NCBI RefSeq assembly: GCF_014356525.2
Contig: NC_052510.1
Location: 56,589,845 to 56,653,844, forward strand
Length of the DNA: 64,000 nt
DNA from: Nilaparvata lugens
Lineage: Eukaryota; Arthropoda; Insecta; Hemiptera; Delphacidae
Reading direction: 5' to 3'
The notes under the pieces were generated by a model. It did no database searches, had not been told where the DNA came from, and saw nothing but the letters and a program-made list of their open reading frames with translations. Of this stretch, positions 20,601 through 62,440 are shown in pieces; the stretch's first letter is position 1; each line of letters opens with the position of its first letter. A program made the position numbers and the translations under genes.

Positions 20601-22180
20601 TACCGTACCATACAAACTTCCAATTACAAAAATGTAATTACCGGCAGAAAAATAAGCATATTATGATAATTTTAGTTAAATATGCACTCATTTTTATATA
20701 TTTATTAACCACAATTTCTTCAAAAAATGAAAGAGAAAATGAAACAAATATCTAACAGTTCCTAGTTAATCCTATAGAAACTTGATTTAAAGATGCAAAT
20801 CAAATCAAATCTTTATTATTGTCATAAACAAACTTTGATTGCATGAACAAAAGTCAATTGAACATGATATTATTATCCATATAGAACATACACAAAAAAA
20901 TATATACATAAATTCAAATAGCCACATAATCTTGCAACACCGTTCCTATTGTTGTTAGAACTATCAAATAGTTGAAACTACTGCTGTAGTAATAGCTTCT
21001 TTTAATCATAGCATTGTGATTGCTGGAGTGTTTATTGGTGAACTAGTTACCAATTATTTTCTATGTTGTTTAAATCAACAAAATGCTATTGTTTTATAAT
21101 GTGTACATTTATCATTGCTATATTCAATTCTATAGGTACTATTTTGATTAGGAATATTCAACTCAATTTATATTTAATACCCATTTGATATTTAACAAGT
21201 TATCTTACAGGTGGTTGGCATTGTTTCTCAAAATTCAACTCATTGAAAATAGCCAACAATATTGACAAGAAAATTAACAAATCACGGCAGAAAATGATTA
21301 TCTTATGCTGCTAAACTAAGAAGTTCATGAAAATCTAATTTAAAAAAAAAATTTAAATTATATACTACACTCATTAAGCTTACTGAACAAGCACCAAGAA
21401 AGGAAAAACTACATAGGCTCTCAAATCATGGATTGCAGTTCTATTAAGTCGAATTAATTGTGATTTATACTAAATCCAGATAAGTTATAGAGTGCGATAT
21501 TATCTATTTCCTTATTTATTTGAAAATGTACCTACATATTTCAGGGCACAAGAGGAGCTCTATCCCATTATTTCCCTCATAATGTATACTGAGCAGTACA
21601 ATTTATAAAACAGTACATGAAATTAAGATAAATACAATGATCTTAAGTCAATTATAGAAATTGTAAAAATATTTTGCTCAAATCAATACATTTTAGCGGA
21701 TAAAAGTGCAATGATCAAAGAAAACCCAAATAAAAACTTATAGCCTAAAGAATGTTTTTGTCACTAACAGTGGTATAAGGCCATCAAAATATAACTAATA
21801 GGCTACTATTAAGTTAAAGTTGATTCTGCAGAGAAGTTTCAGACTATTGATTCTGGAGAGAAAATTCGAAAACAAGTTTATTGAATAAGTACTAATTCTA
21901 CAGTAAGTATATTGTCTATATTGTGAGTTTTAATGAAGCTCACATATATACGGTATACACAACTAAGCGCCATGAATAACAACAATAATAATCAAATAAT
22001 AATATATTAATTCTACTGTAAGTCTATTGTCTATAATTTTAAATTTAATTATTTAAGTTTAAGTCAGTCTTTTGCAATAATATTACAAGGAAAATGAAAC
22101 TATACCTTCCCTAGTACAGCCGGAAAAATCCACAGTGCAGTTATGCACAGAGCTATTCTCCCAAGGCTGCCTGCGTACAT
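17225..22180 (-). CDS. c-type lysozyme, secreted (two exons)
   Basis: The minus-strand join 22180-22106 and 17614-17225 gives 154 aa. Exon 1 encodes a signal peptide (IALCITALWIFPAVLG core), with likely cleavage before K25, so the mature enzyme starts KVYNRC like other c-type lysozymes. Eight cysteines (30, 52, 83, 96, 100, 114, 140, 152) match the four-disulfide fold. The catalytic glutamate is E57 in HESEFNT (seven residues after the W of TWVC, as in hen lysozyme), and the aspartate is D71 in QSDHGLFQIS. The loop between them is three residues shorter than in hen lysozyme. The enzyme hydrolyses peptidoglycan in gut or haemolymph. Many Asp residues around 101-111 (LKDDDIGDD) suggest an acidic form, possibly digestive. 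The 4.5-kb intron contains two M4 elements and a foldback. Confidence 0.93.
17718..17742. repeat. Fragment of MITE family M7
   Basis: Only the right end is present (CATTATAACGTGGACCTCAC), in the lysozyme intron. Confidence 0.7.
17748..17900 (-). repeat. LINE 3'-end-like fragment
   Basis: A (TTTGAT)n run leads into AAATTTTCTTCCTGGAGACT and TCGTCAAGGACTATTTGTCA. Tail-like repeats at the left edge fit a 5'-truncated retroelement on the minus strand. No ORF is preserved. Confidence 0.4.
18409..18692. mobile_element. MITE family M4, copy 3 (longest, about 283 bp)
   Basis: Inverted ends begin TTGAGAAACAATAGCGTAAG and continue for about 90 bp through TATCCCATGGTATAATGAG. A solo terminal fragment of the same family lies at 18147-18190. 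It is located in the lysozyme intron. Confidence 0.9.
19690..19834. repeat. Foldback with 50-bp arms
   Basis: ACTTTGTTGAAGTTCTGACA and the following CTGTGTTACTAGTGAATATTTG at 19694-19735 recur inverted at 19785-19831. It is a small non-autonomous element in the lysozyme intron. The minus-strand frame over it has no protein likeness. Confidence 0.75.
20140..20290. mobile_element. Foldback repeat, family M3, divergent copy 3
   Basis: Shared blocks are AAATCTGAGTACCCTATCC, GACATGTTTCGGCTGTATAA and AAAAGGGCACTCAAATT. On the minus strand it reads GCCGAAACATGTCATG, closer to a hammerhead 3' half than the 5301 copy. Confidence 0.65.
20291..22105 (-). other. 5' part of the lysozyme intron
   Basis: Mostly unremarkable AT-rich DNA. 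A LINE-tail-like stretch (AATCAAATCAAATCTTTATT) occurs at about 20800-20880. No exon was recognised. Confidence 0.45.
22106..22180 (-). CDS. Lysozyme exon 1 (signal peptide)
   Basis: ATG at 22180-22178 opens 25 codons ending in a phase-0 donor GTATAG. The short basic/polar start, the hydrophobic core and the small residues before the junction are those of a signal peptide. The join recreates the KVYNRC mature start, which makes this exon secure even though it is 4.5 kb from exon 2. Confidence 0.88.
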
Positions 22181-22345
22181 CTTTCCGCAGCTGCTGATCA
22201 ATTGAGACTGAGATAACTTACGCACAATCTTCACCAACTAAAGTTCAACCTTTGACTTTGCGGTATTTGACAGATCGAGAACAGGTTGATACAAAGAGAC
22301 CTTGGTCGTCTATCCAGATACTCAGCGCTTGAAAAAACCTTTCCA

Positions 22346-22354
22346 TTATTTATA
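22346..22354 (-). promoter_or_regulatory. Possible lysozyme TATA box
   Basis: Minus-strand TATAAATAA lies about 165 bp upstream of the lysozyme ATG. No strong initiator was identified, and no clear NF-kappaB site (GGGRNNYYCC) was seen in the 200 bp around it. Confidence 0.3.
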
Positions 22355-22739
22355 ACCGATTAGCGTGTGCCATTTGAATGAAATTTTTTCGCCGTCATAA
22401 ACACTACTGCCAGAGGCTAACAGATATTATTATACATGAGGTGTGATGATGCATCGTCTCCAGAATGGTAATAACTGTTTACGCTTTCTCTCCCATGTCT
22501 GGCGATGAATTAATTGAGTTTGCCAAACTTTTTGTGAACGATTCCTGTCTTGAATGAGTTTTTTTCGTACCGAGAATACGAGTGTACGAGTTGTCATTTG
22601 TTTTTTTATTCCAACTTGGTTTATTTTAATTAATTAAACGTAATTTTTAAAATATCTATAGGTTAGATGAATAGTTGGCACTTGATAATGGCATGATTGA
22701 CAGAACGTGTTTAAAAAAAAACAAGGATACAAGCTATTC

Positions 22740-24048
22740 TTGCATTGGCTAGAGTAAATGCATTCAAGTATTTAGGAGTATATCTGAATGAATATTTAAA
22801 ATGGAATATCCACATTATCAACACCTGTAGCAAAATGAAATATATCATTCATAAATTTTATAAATTGAACAAGTTAAACGAAATTAAAATGATTAAAATG
22901 GTATACTTCGCTTATGCTCAGGCCATCCTCCAATATGGGATAAGAGTATGGGGACCCATTTCAGAAAGATAGAAGTGATCAAGAGACACATTATCAGGGC
23001 TGCACTTGGCAAACAAACACGCTACCCCAGCTCTCTATTATATAGCGAGTTTAAAGTACTTAAATTTAGACAATTTTTTTGTAAACAATTTAATTGTGTA
23101 TCTGGATAAAAATAGAAATCTGTTCACAGCTCATGTAAAAATCTGGTGTGGTACACTCACACAACTTTCCTTGCTCATATTTGAAACTACGATGAAACTT
23201 CTGTATATGTGTATATATAATAATTATTGTTTTCAGAGTACTTTATCCTTAGAGTAAATTGTGAAATACGATTATTTTTGTAGTCGTAATTTTTTTAAAG
23301 TTGTCAAAACAGCTGTTCTACAGATGAAATATCTCGACTATGTGTTATTTTTATGAACTGCGCTACCTACCTACCTCATGCACGAGAAGGAGGTTACTAA
23401 GTCCATTTCTCAAGGATGGGGTGGACCCCCCATTAGTTTCCCAGAGAGGAGAATCATGCCAGTTGATAGAGCTGATAAAAAGCTATTCATTTAATAAATT
23501 TGAAGAAAATCGTTACAGCCGTTTTCGAGAAAACCGTGAAAAACATGGTTTTTTAGTGATTATCCGCCATTTTTCTCAAAAATATTACGGAGCTCCTGCA
23601 ATTTTCCCAGAAATGAGACTCATGTCAGTTGATAGGGCTTATAAATAGCTATCCATGGTATGAATTTGAAGGAAATCGTTAAAGCCGTTTTCGAGAAAAC
23701 CGTGAAAAACATGGATTTTTAGTCATTATCCGCCATTTTTCTCAAGAATATTACAGAGCTCCTGAAATTTTCCCAGAAATGAGACTCATGTCAGTTGATA
23801 GGGCTTATAAATAGCTATACATGGTATAAATTTGAAGAAAATCGTTAGAGCCGTTTTTGAGAAAATCGTGAAAAACATGGTTTTTTAGTAATTATCCGCC
23901 ATTTTTTCCGCCATCTTGAATTGAATTTTATTGAATTTCTTATTGTCGGGTCCTCATGGTATAAGGACCTTAAGTTTAAAATTTCAAGTCAATCGGTTAA
24001 TTAGGAATGGAGTTATCGTGTTCACAGACATACACACATACACACATA

Positions 24049-24080
<32 letters not shown>

Positions 24081-24809
24081 GACCAACACCCAAAAATCAT
24101 GTTTTTGGACTCAGGGGACCTTGAAACGTATAGAAAACTTGAAATTGGGGTACCTTAATTTTTTTTGGAAAGCAATACTTTCCTTACCTATGGTAGTAGG
24201 GCAAGGAAAGTAAAAAAGTACAGTTTTCGTTCGCCTACCATTTTTCCTGTACCACGAACGGACCTAACTGTGTGTAGGAGGCAATTTGATCATATATGCC
24301 ATAAATTAATCAATTGTATACCGGAAAATTTTCTCATGAACAGGATCTGAAAGTCAACTTTGCAAGTAATAGAGGATTGGATAAAATTGCAGGGTGAATT
24401 CAATAATATCTTGTTGTAATTGAAAACTTCTGTACCTATACAATATACTTTTCAATTTTTCTTTTCTTTCTCTTTCTCCTTACTTTCTTCTTTCGTTTTT
24501 CATCCTTCTTTCTCTTCCCTTCTTCTTCTTCTTCTCTCTCTCTCTCTAACATTTATCTAACATTTTTGTTAACATAAAAGTGTTTTACATTTTCCCTTAC
24601 AAGCTTTATCAGTTTACTACTATGTACCTATGCCAGCGCACAAATCTAGGTTTTGCTGGCTTTGTCAGATAGAAAACAAGTTATTTTTAATTTAAGAGTT
24701 TATGTGTTATTGGAATCTTATTATGTATTTCTTGCTTGTCTATTATTTTTATGATTCATAGTCTTCATTGTATTGTTTTCAATTTGACAAAATAAATTTG
24801 AATTTGAAT
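22740..24809 (+). mobile_element. 5'-truncated jockey/CR1-like LINE, split by another element
   Basis: The first part (22745-23136) encodes the C-terminal region after reverse transcriptase (FKYLGVYLNEYLKWNIHI, AQAILQYGIRVWG), with at least one frameshift near 22970. The second part (24217-24350) resumes with TDLTVCRRQFDHIC and leads to a 3' UTR ending in AATTTGAATTTGAATA. The closest relative in the window is the LINE at 34777-37300 (LRWNIHINS, DLNVCRRQF). A CA-repeat element inserted at 23137 divides it. Confidence 0.85.
23137..24216 (+). mobile_element. CA-microsatellite element (family H), copy 1, inserted in a LINE
   Basis: It starts AAAATCTGGTGTGGTACACT and ends GGCAAGGAAAGTAAAA. A 10-bp CTTTCCTTGC near the 5' end is inverted near the 3' end (GCAAGGAAAG), and the last 45 bp form a hairpin (CTTTCCTTACC against GGGCAAGGAAAG). 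A (CA)n tract sits at 24025-24080. A 166-bp unit (AAATCGTTACAGCCGTTTTC) repeats three times from 23505. There is no transposase. The flanking LINE fixes both ends. The design resembles Helentron-derived HINE/DINE elements. Confidence 0.7.
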
Positions 24810-26258
24810 ATTCTTTCCAATTGAAAAGTTATAGACTAAATATTTCAATACTATAGTAGGCTACTACAGTATTCTATAACTTCATTGAATATTTTTTCGT
24901 GAATTATTGAGGACTGGAAATTCAATTGTTTTCATATTTCCCATCATCTTAAAAAATATAAGGATAATTCAAGTTTAGTCGTTGGATTGGTTTTTATTGT
25001 ATTTTTAAATGTTCTAAATTTCTATCTATACACATCAATGTTTTGAAGGGAAAGGGGGAAAATTTATCATATATATATATTTAGAATTCATAATTTTATT
25101 GGATGAACTATAAAGAATTCATTGATAGCTGAAGTTATCATTTTGTAATCATTCATCATTTTTTGTTCATACCTGTTTTTAATGTGAATAAATCGATTTC
25201 TCAATAAAAGTGTTCAAATACCGAGTGGTTATTCTCTAGTTTTCCCTATAGAATAAGACTATTCTTATTTGATTCAGGAATATTTAAGTTTTTTGAATAG
25301 TAGTCTTCTCAATTTTTTCAATATGCTAAGACGGTTCTGTGATGATGGTTCATAAACTATGTCATACAGTGCGAAAATACTATTCACCCTCTTTTAAACC
25401 AGATTGAAAGTTTTCAAAGAAGAGACCGTTTGAGAAACTCTAGTTTAGAGTTGGAGGTGATAATTTATTACTCACATTCTATGAATGAAAATTCATTCAG
25501 AATCAGGAGTTCCAGTAAATGCCTACAATTCACTGATAAGTGATTAAGTATAGCCTAGACACCGCTGGCCCTCAGGCTCAATATTGAAGGTCAACCGTCT
25601 CATCATTTCAAGTCACGGTAGCACAAACCAGTATTCAATTTTTTCCGTATCTCCTTCGAAATATCATCAAAAAGGAAATGTGAAAGGTGAATTTTGTACA
25701 TTTTTATCTGAGTCTATCTTGCGTTTTTAATGGATCTGCAAGGATATAATAAAACATGTGGAATTAATAAGAAATTCTGAAAATTCTGTGAAGTGAAGAA
25801 CTACAAGACTTGACCTATTTCGGACCATGTGTCTAAATCTGGGAGAGGAATAGAACAAGGATGCCTTATTTTTTCTTCCCCTATCATTTTGATTATTCAT
25901 TTATTTAAATATTGATAGATACACTATCATTCTCAACTATGAATGATTGGGAGAGGAACAACAGGCTTGAAGCCCAAAACTGTTCCTTTCCCAAATTTAG
26001 ATAGAAATTGTCCAAAATAGATTTTTTTCCAATTTTGAGTCCAAATTATTTATAAACTAGAAATTTAGAATTTAGGAAAGTTGAAAACCAAATTAAATAA
26101 GAATACTTTACTAAATCATCACTAATGACTGAAATATACTGTATTAAAAATTGAAAATTCTTAATTATGTACTTATTGTATCAATGAATGAATGAATAAA
26201 GTAGTGAAAATGTGACTGTATGAATGAAAATAATTAAAATTCTCCTTTTTCATTTTGC
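24810..26258. other. Intergenic DNA with hairpin repeat fragments
   Basis: No gene. A GGGAGAGGAACAACAGGCTT hairpin unit lies at 25930-26016 and a weaker relative at 25815-25870. Confidence 0.45.
25930..26016. repeat. Hairpin repeat family P (GGAACA...TGTTCC), copy 1
   Basis: An imperfect palindrome of about 44 bp (GGGAGAGGAACAACAGGCTT then GAAGCCCAAAACTGTTCC) is followed by AAATTTAGATAGAAATTGTC. Other copies are at 32436-32512, 42103-42175 and 45391-45470, the last two in the opposite orientation. Weaker relatives sit at 25815 and 41277. Confidence 0.75.
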
Positions 26259-26271
26259 TTTCAATAACAAT

Positions 26272-26993
26272 TTTTTTTTACTATAGCTCTACAGCCCATT
26301 GTGGGCTTTGGCCTCCTCCACAACATTCCTCCAAACGTTTCTATCCATTATAAATCCTCTCCATCCTCTAAAACCCATCTTTATCAAATCATCCCTTATC
26401 TCATCTTCCCATTGTATTCTTGGTCTGCCTTGTTTTCTTCTCGAGTGAAGCTTCTCGTTAAGCACTATTTTTGGCATTCTGGTTTCATCCATCCTGTAAA
26501 TATGTCCGAATAATCTTAACCTCTGTGCCTTTATGAAGCGTACTATACTACGACCTTTTATTAATAGTTCAAGTTCAGCATTGGTTCTCCTTCTTCAACA
26601 GGACCGTACACTTTTCTAAGCACCTTTCGTTCAAATACACTTAAATTATGTTGGTCTTCCTTAGTCAAAGTCAATGATTCAGAGCCATAGGGAACTACAG
26701 GTCTTATAAGGGTTTCATAAATCTTAAGTTTGCTGCTTCTACTGATGAGCCTGTTCTTTAGAAGCTTCATGTTGCTGTAGTATGCTCTATTTCCCGATAA
26801 TATTCTTTGTTTGATACTGGTGCTCATCATATTCTGATTATTCAATTCCACACCCAGATAACTGAAGTTTTTCACTCCCTCAAACAACCTATTATCGATC
26901 CTCAGATTCTGTGGAACCCTTCGCGCTTGACTTCTTGATATTTTCATGTATTTTGCTTTATTTTCATTGACTAGGAGACCAATCTTTTGTTTT
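26272..26993 (-). mobile_element. RTE-like LINE, 5'-truncated, with 13-bp target duplications
   Basis: The C-terminal part of an endonuclease-reverse transcriptase is encoded on the minus strand: NFSYLGVELN, YETLIRPVVPYGSESL, FERKVLRKVYGPVEEG, then after a frameshift or deletion near 26560 RMPKIVLNEKLHSRRKQGRP and a stop. A T-run (poly(A) on the coding strand) lies at 26272. TTTCAATAACAAT is present on both sides (26259-26271 and 26994-27006), proving retrotransposition of a truncated copy. Confidence 0.9.
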
Positions 26994-27129
26994 TTTCAAT
27001 AACAATGTTACCATAAAATGGTTCTGCAATATTGATGCAGCAAGTTGTGAAATTAATAGTAAAAATTGTGGCAATATAAATCCTATACTATTAAACTGTA
27101 TATTATACTGTTTATATGTTCATATGTTT

Positions 27130-27330
27130 AGATGTTTTTATGTTTGTATTTCACCGGATCTCGAAAACGGCTCTAACGATTCTCACGAAATTCAGAACAT
27201 AGTAGGTTTATAATATAAAGATTCGATTGCACTAGGTCTCATCTCTGGGAAAATTCGCTGGAGGACATTAAAAGGATAATTATTATTCATCCTTGGAAAA
27301 ACAGCTGATAATGATTATTTCGTCGTCTGT
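27130..27330 (-). repeat. Repeat fragment containing GAAAACGGCTCTAACGATT
   Basis: TCGAAAACGGCTCTAACGAT followed by TCTCATCTCTGGGAAAAT matches, in the minus orientation, text inside the H elements (for example 23505-23640 and 53965-54070). It looks like a diverged relative or a shared module. Confidence 0.5.
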
Positions 27331-27424
27331 TGGTGATGGAAGTGAGTGAGCGAGTTCATGTGTGTGGGACTGTGTCAAAATTATGACCCAGCTGTTGAAC
27401 TTTTGTAATCATTCAATCAGGTAC

Positions 27425-27572
27425 TTAGTGCCGGTTGCAAAAAAGCCGGGTTATTTTCAATCCTGATTAATTCCAGTAGATCCATCTTTTTGAAATGGTC
27501 TTCTCTGATTTGGTTCACGTGAAGTTAATCAGGATTAAAACTCAACCGGCTTTTGTGAAACTGGGCCTTTGT
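27425..27572. mobile_element. MITE family M5 (GCCGGTTGCACAA), copy 1
   Basis: The inverted ends GTGCCGGTTGCAAAAAAGCC and CAACCGGCTTTTGTGAAAC enclose TGATTAATTCC and a TTCTCTGATTTGG core. The family is strongly palindromic; other copies lie at 41345-41472, 59320-59455, 63806-63952 and a half copy at 48355-48447. Confidence 0.8.
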
Positions 27573-27912
27573 GAGGGAAATTTTTGCATTCCTCTGGGAA
27601 TTAATTTCAATTTACTGTGATTAGATAGAACATTTATTTATGAATGCTATTATAATTTCTTCTTTCGTAATAATTTTTTCATGCTTTTTTACTCCAGAGC
27701 GAAGCTTGGTCCCCGATATTGGAAATGACCAGTAGACAATTTCTGAGTAATATTGCTGAAGATGAAGGTGATATTTATCCATATTAAATAATTGATAGCA
27801 TATATTGACAATATCTAGTCTTCCTATCCAATCAGTAGATACCGACGCTAGGGCAGTTGTGTATTGCCGTTATAATATTGAGCAGATGTTATTAAATATT
27901 GGAGATGACTAA

Positions 27913-28059
27913 GGGCCAAGTCACATTAAGCGTTTTTCAGACGTTTTTGCTGATTCACGAACGCCAAACCAATCAGCTGATAATCAGTCAATGATGGGGC
28001 AAAATAAATGGGGGATAAGGCGGCAAAAACGCCTTAAAACGCTTCATATGACTTGGCCC
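27913..28059. mobile_element. 147-bp MITE, family M6 (TAA target duplication)
   Basis: It begins GGGCCAAGTCACATTAAGCG and ends with the inverted CGCTTCATATGACTTGGCCC. TAA flanks both sides (27910-27912 and 28060-28062), as in PIF/Harbinger insertions. Confidence 0.8.
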
Positions 28060-28084
28060 TAATAGAGTTTTATCAAGCAGTGAC

Positions 28085-28467
28085 TATTGTAAGGTCCACG
28101 TTGTAATGGCAGTGTTTGATTAGCAATGGTATTGCTATCCTTGTCTATCATTCAAAAATCGGATGGCGCTATCTCTTTCTCGCTTTGCTCTGTTGCCAGA
28201 TCGTCCTTTAACAATGTAGAATTAATAATTAATTAACAAAATACTTCATCTAAATTTAAAAAAAACCCTCTATGGAATTATTGAAAAATATAATTTTTTG
28301 CTTAATAAAATATAATTGATGATTTAAAACGAGAATGAACAGTATTTAATATTACATCAATAAACCTGTATCAGCTACTGTCTATAGAAAGCATTGATAA
28401 GACAGAGGATCGGCAACGTTTTTCTTCTATCTTTCTCCACTGCCATTATAACTTGGACCTCACTATA
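28085..28467. mobile_element. MITE family M7 (TAGTGAGGTCCACGTTATAA), copy 1
   Basis: The left end is diverged (AGGTCCACGTTGTAATGGCA) and the right end reads TGCCATTATAACTTGGACCT then CACTATAG. The interior includes TTGCTATCCTTGTCTATCATTC. Copies at 32005-32218 and 55155-55627 show the full ends with TA on both sides. Confidence 0.8.
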
Positions 28468-28851
28468 GGAAAGAGGTTGCATTGATCAAATAATATTGTT
28501 CAAAAGTTATAAAAAAATGTTTATTAAAAAAATCTTAGAAGGTACATGAGAATTAAATGAAAATGATTACCATCATTATAACCATAAAACGTTTATACAG
28601 CGAAATTAAGTTGTCCGTAAGAACCTACACATCAATAAAATCCATAAGAATACGTTATCATTAATACAAAATTGAAAAAATTTCAGTTGGTTTAAAATTT
28701 TCCCGGAAACAAATCAAGGATCATCATTTTGAAGCTAATCCGTGAGAATCTATACCTGAATAAGAATACGGTATTATACAGAATCGAGGAGATCCTCTGT
28801 TGGCTTGAGATAATTGGATTGAAACTAACAATATTGATCATAATTTTGTTG

Positions 28852-29622
28852 CAGTCTAAAACATCAATACTATTTATTTTAAGAAAATTTGATTTACTAG
28901 AAATTTGAAAGTTATGAATTATGGGAACACATCAGAAACTAAACTATCAATAATTATTATTAAACGAAAATCCCAATCAAATGCTGTAAATCACCTTGAA
29001 GACTTATGCTACTTCAAATATCGAAAACAGGGTAAATAGCTAGATGGAAATTTGACGAGCGCTACAATACGAAAATTATTTGTCAGCCCGGGAATATGTT
29101 TTACAAATAAGTCAGCACGGGAAATAATTTTTGTATTGTATAATTTGTATAATATTTGTTTTAGTAGCGCTCATATTTCCATCTAGCTGTTTACCATGTT
29201 GTCAATATTTGCAGTAGCAGAAGTCTTCGGGGTGATTTACAGCATTTAATTGTAATTTTCGTTTAATAATAATTGAATTGCTAACCGCAGAGAGGAAACA
29301 TGTCTAATTAAAAAAAAATCAATAAATCAACTATTTAATGTAAGATACATCGTTTACTGTAGAAAGGAAACATGTGCAACTGAAAGCATTGAAAGTAATG
29401 CGACGTTTTGAATGAATAGTTTACTGCAGGTTTAGGTTTTATTAAGTTTCTTGTCTCTCCTGTACAATTATGAAAACTGGACATGTTGCCTTTCTGCGGT
29501 TAGCGATTCAATTATTGATAAATTTAGTTTCTGATGTGTTCCCATAATTCATAACTTTCAAATCTTTAGTAAATCAAATTTTCTCAAAATAATAGTATTT
29601 TTGATTTAGACTGCAACGAAAT
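28852..29622. repeat. Nested palindrome: inverted SINE-like pair with a foldback inserted in one arm
   Basis: The outer arms are 28852-28980 and about 29505-29622 (GTTGCAGTCTAAAACATCAA inverted at the end). The inner arms (28980-29070 and 29165-29265) match the body of the SINE at 45693 (TTCCATCTAGCTGTT, GTCTTCGGGGTGATTT). A separate foldback, TGCTAACCGCAGAGAGGAAA with its inverted partner, occupies 29271-29512 inside the right arm. It lies just past the Nup54 3' end. Confidence 0.75.
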
Positions 29623-29692
29623 AATAATCCATTGTTGGTTTAAAATAATAACTATTCATTAATTTAGCATTTGAACAAAATGCAACTTCCAA

Positions 29693-29698
29693 TTTATT
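29693..29698 (-). terminator. Nup54: Nup54 poly(A) signal candidate
   Basis: Minus-strand AATAAA is about 130 nt after the Nup54 stop codon. It is the nearest canonical signal, so the 3' UTR would be short. Confidence 0.5.
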
Positions 29699-29827
29699 GC
29701 CATCAGTAAACTATCAAATTGATAATATTGCCATATTGTAATTGATAATATTCAATTTGTAATCACTTTTATGGCGAATGAATGAATTGTATTAATCACA
29801 GAATGATAGGAAATAATGATAAGGTTT

Positions 29828-60795
<30,968 letters not shown>

Positions 60796-60798
60796 TTT

Positions 60799-60859
60799 TT
60801 ATAAAGATAAATATTTGTTTTACTTTCAAAATTGGATAAGTAAAACTTTATCTTTATAA
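60799..60859 (-). promoter_or_regulatory. Nup54: Hairpin immediately upstream of the Nup54 start codon
   Basis: TTATAAAGATAAA (60799-60811) and GTTTTACTT (60817-60825) pair perfectly with AAGTAAAAC (60838-60846) and TTTATCTTTATAA (60847-60859): 22 base pairs with a 5-nt bulge and a 12-nt loop. It ends three bases before the ATG. If transcribed it would obstruct scanning; if not, the start site lies inside it. Confidence 0.6.
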
Positions 60860-61194
60860 TAATAACGGACAACGCATTTCACACATAACCTACAAAGAAA
60901 AATCAAATATGGAAGTTGAACCAATGGTCCAATGCCTTCTTGATACAACGGCATCTGATCCTAGCATCACACGGTAAAACGCATGCGCAGGTAACATTTC
61001 ATTTTCATGCGATTAGATTTTTGAATGTAACGTTCTTTTTGATGACGGTTATTGAGCTCAGTGATGGTATTATTACCATATTTGTGATATCAACATAATA
61101 AGCCTATTATTATTTTAAATTATATTAATAGTATTTATAATATTATTATCATCATATATATATATATCCTATTATTTACCCTTTGCTCCCTAAG

Positions 61195-61427
61195 GCTGAC
61201 CACTAACGACATGCATGATGAACATATTATGTGTAGGTACGCATATGCACGTTGTGCATGTTCTATCAGCGAGAGGCTTCAAACAAAAATCATCTGTTTG
61301 ACAGCAGCTTCTAACATAAAATAAACAATACTAATAACAATGGTTGATGATACAATGCATGAAATGTGTGTACACATATGTTCATCATGCATGTCCTGTC
61401 TTTAGTAGCCAACCATACTTTTCCTTT
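61195..61427. mobile_element. MITE with CATGCATGATGAACATAT ends
   Basis: GCTGACCACTAACGACATGC and ATGATGAACATATTATGTG at the left return inverted at the right (CACATATGTTCATCATGCAT, GTCTTTAGTAGCC). About 230 bp, upstream of Nup54. Confidence 0.75.
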
Positions 61428-62426
61428 TTGTCCTTCAACCGTGTGAGAATTCACATTCATTTTACAATGTGAGTTGAATCTTTCCGGCAGGCAAGAATGA
61501 CATTCATAATTTAAGAAAAAGTGGTTTTTATTCATTCAAACTAACCTACTAGTTGAAGATTTATCCAATGTTATATTTCAATTTTATGTAAAAGTATTTC
61601 GTCTTTCTTTTCCAATATACTATGAACTGAATTTCAGTTTTTCCAACATTTCATCCATCTAAATTGCATCATTTTTGAGAAAACTTTGAGAAAGAAATCT
61701 AGGGAGTGAGTAAAGTGTTTGTTAATTAAAATTAAGATGCATGCATAAAAACTGTTCAAATAACAACTGAATAAACAACGACTTTTTTCTCTAGGATAAA
61801 TTCAAAACACTTCAATTCAAGGTGAACAATAGTTCATGAATATGATTTATTACAATTTTGTGAACAAGACAAAACTTTATTTTAATGTTGGTTGAATAAA
61901 TAAAAAACATAACAAAAATCTAATTGACTAAGACAATAAATAACTTACATTAACTTAACAATAAACTAGCAAATATTCACAAAAAGGTTCATTACGTACA
62001 ATATCATTCTATAGGGGTGGTTCATTCTGAAGTGGCAGTGACTTCAAAAGTTTTCAACTGATTTTCTCAATTCTCAAAGATAATATGAAGAGAATTGGAT
62101 TCGAATTATATAAGCCTCGTGAAATTTGCATAAGAAATCCCAAGTTCTAAACAATAAAAATAACATCATGGTTAATAATGAATTAAGATTAAAACCAAAT
62201 TAAAAATATAATGATAATACAGAGTGGCGTAGGGAAAAGGGTAATTTTGACCTATACAATTCGCAGCACTACATTATTGGAAGTAGTTCAAAATTTTGTA
62301 CAATTGATGCGAATGAATTGACTACAGTCATGGATGATTGGAGTTGTGTGAATATACAATAACGGTGAGTGCATTATAGAAAAATAGCAGAGAATATTTC
62401 GACAGAATTACCAAATTTGACGTCAT
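61428..62426. other. Upstream flank of Nup54
   Basis: No gene or bounded repeat was recognised in this AT-rich stretch. Confidence 0.4.
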
Positions 62427-62440
62427 GAACGTGTTCCTGT

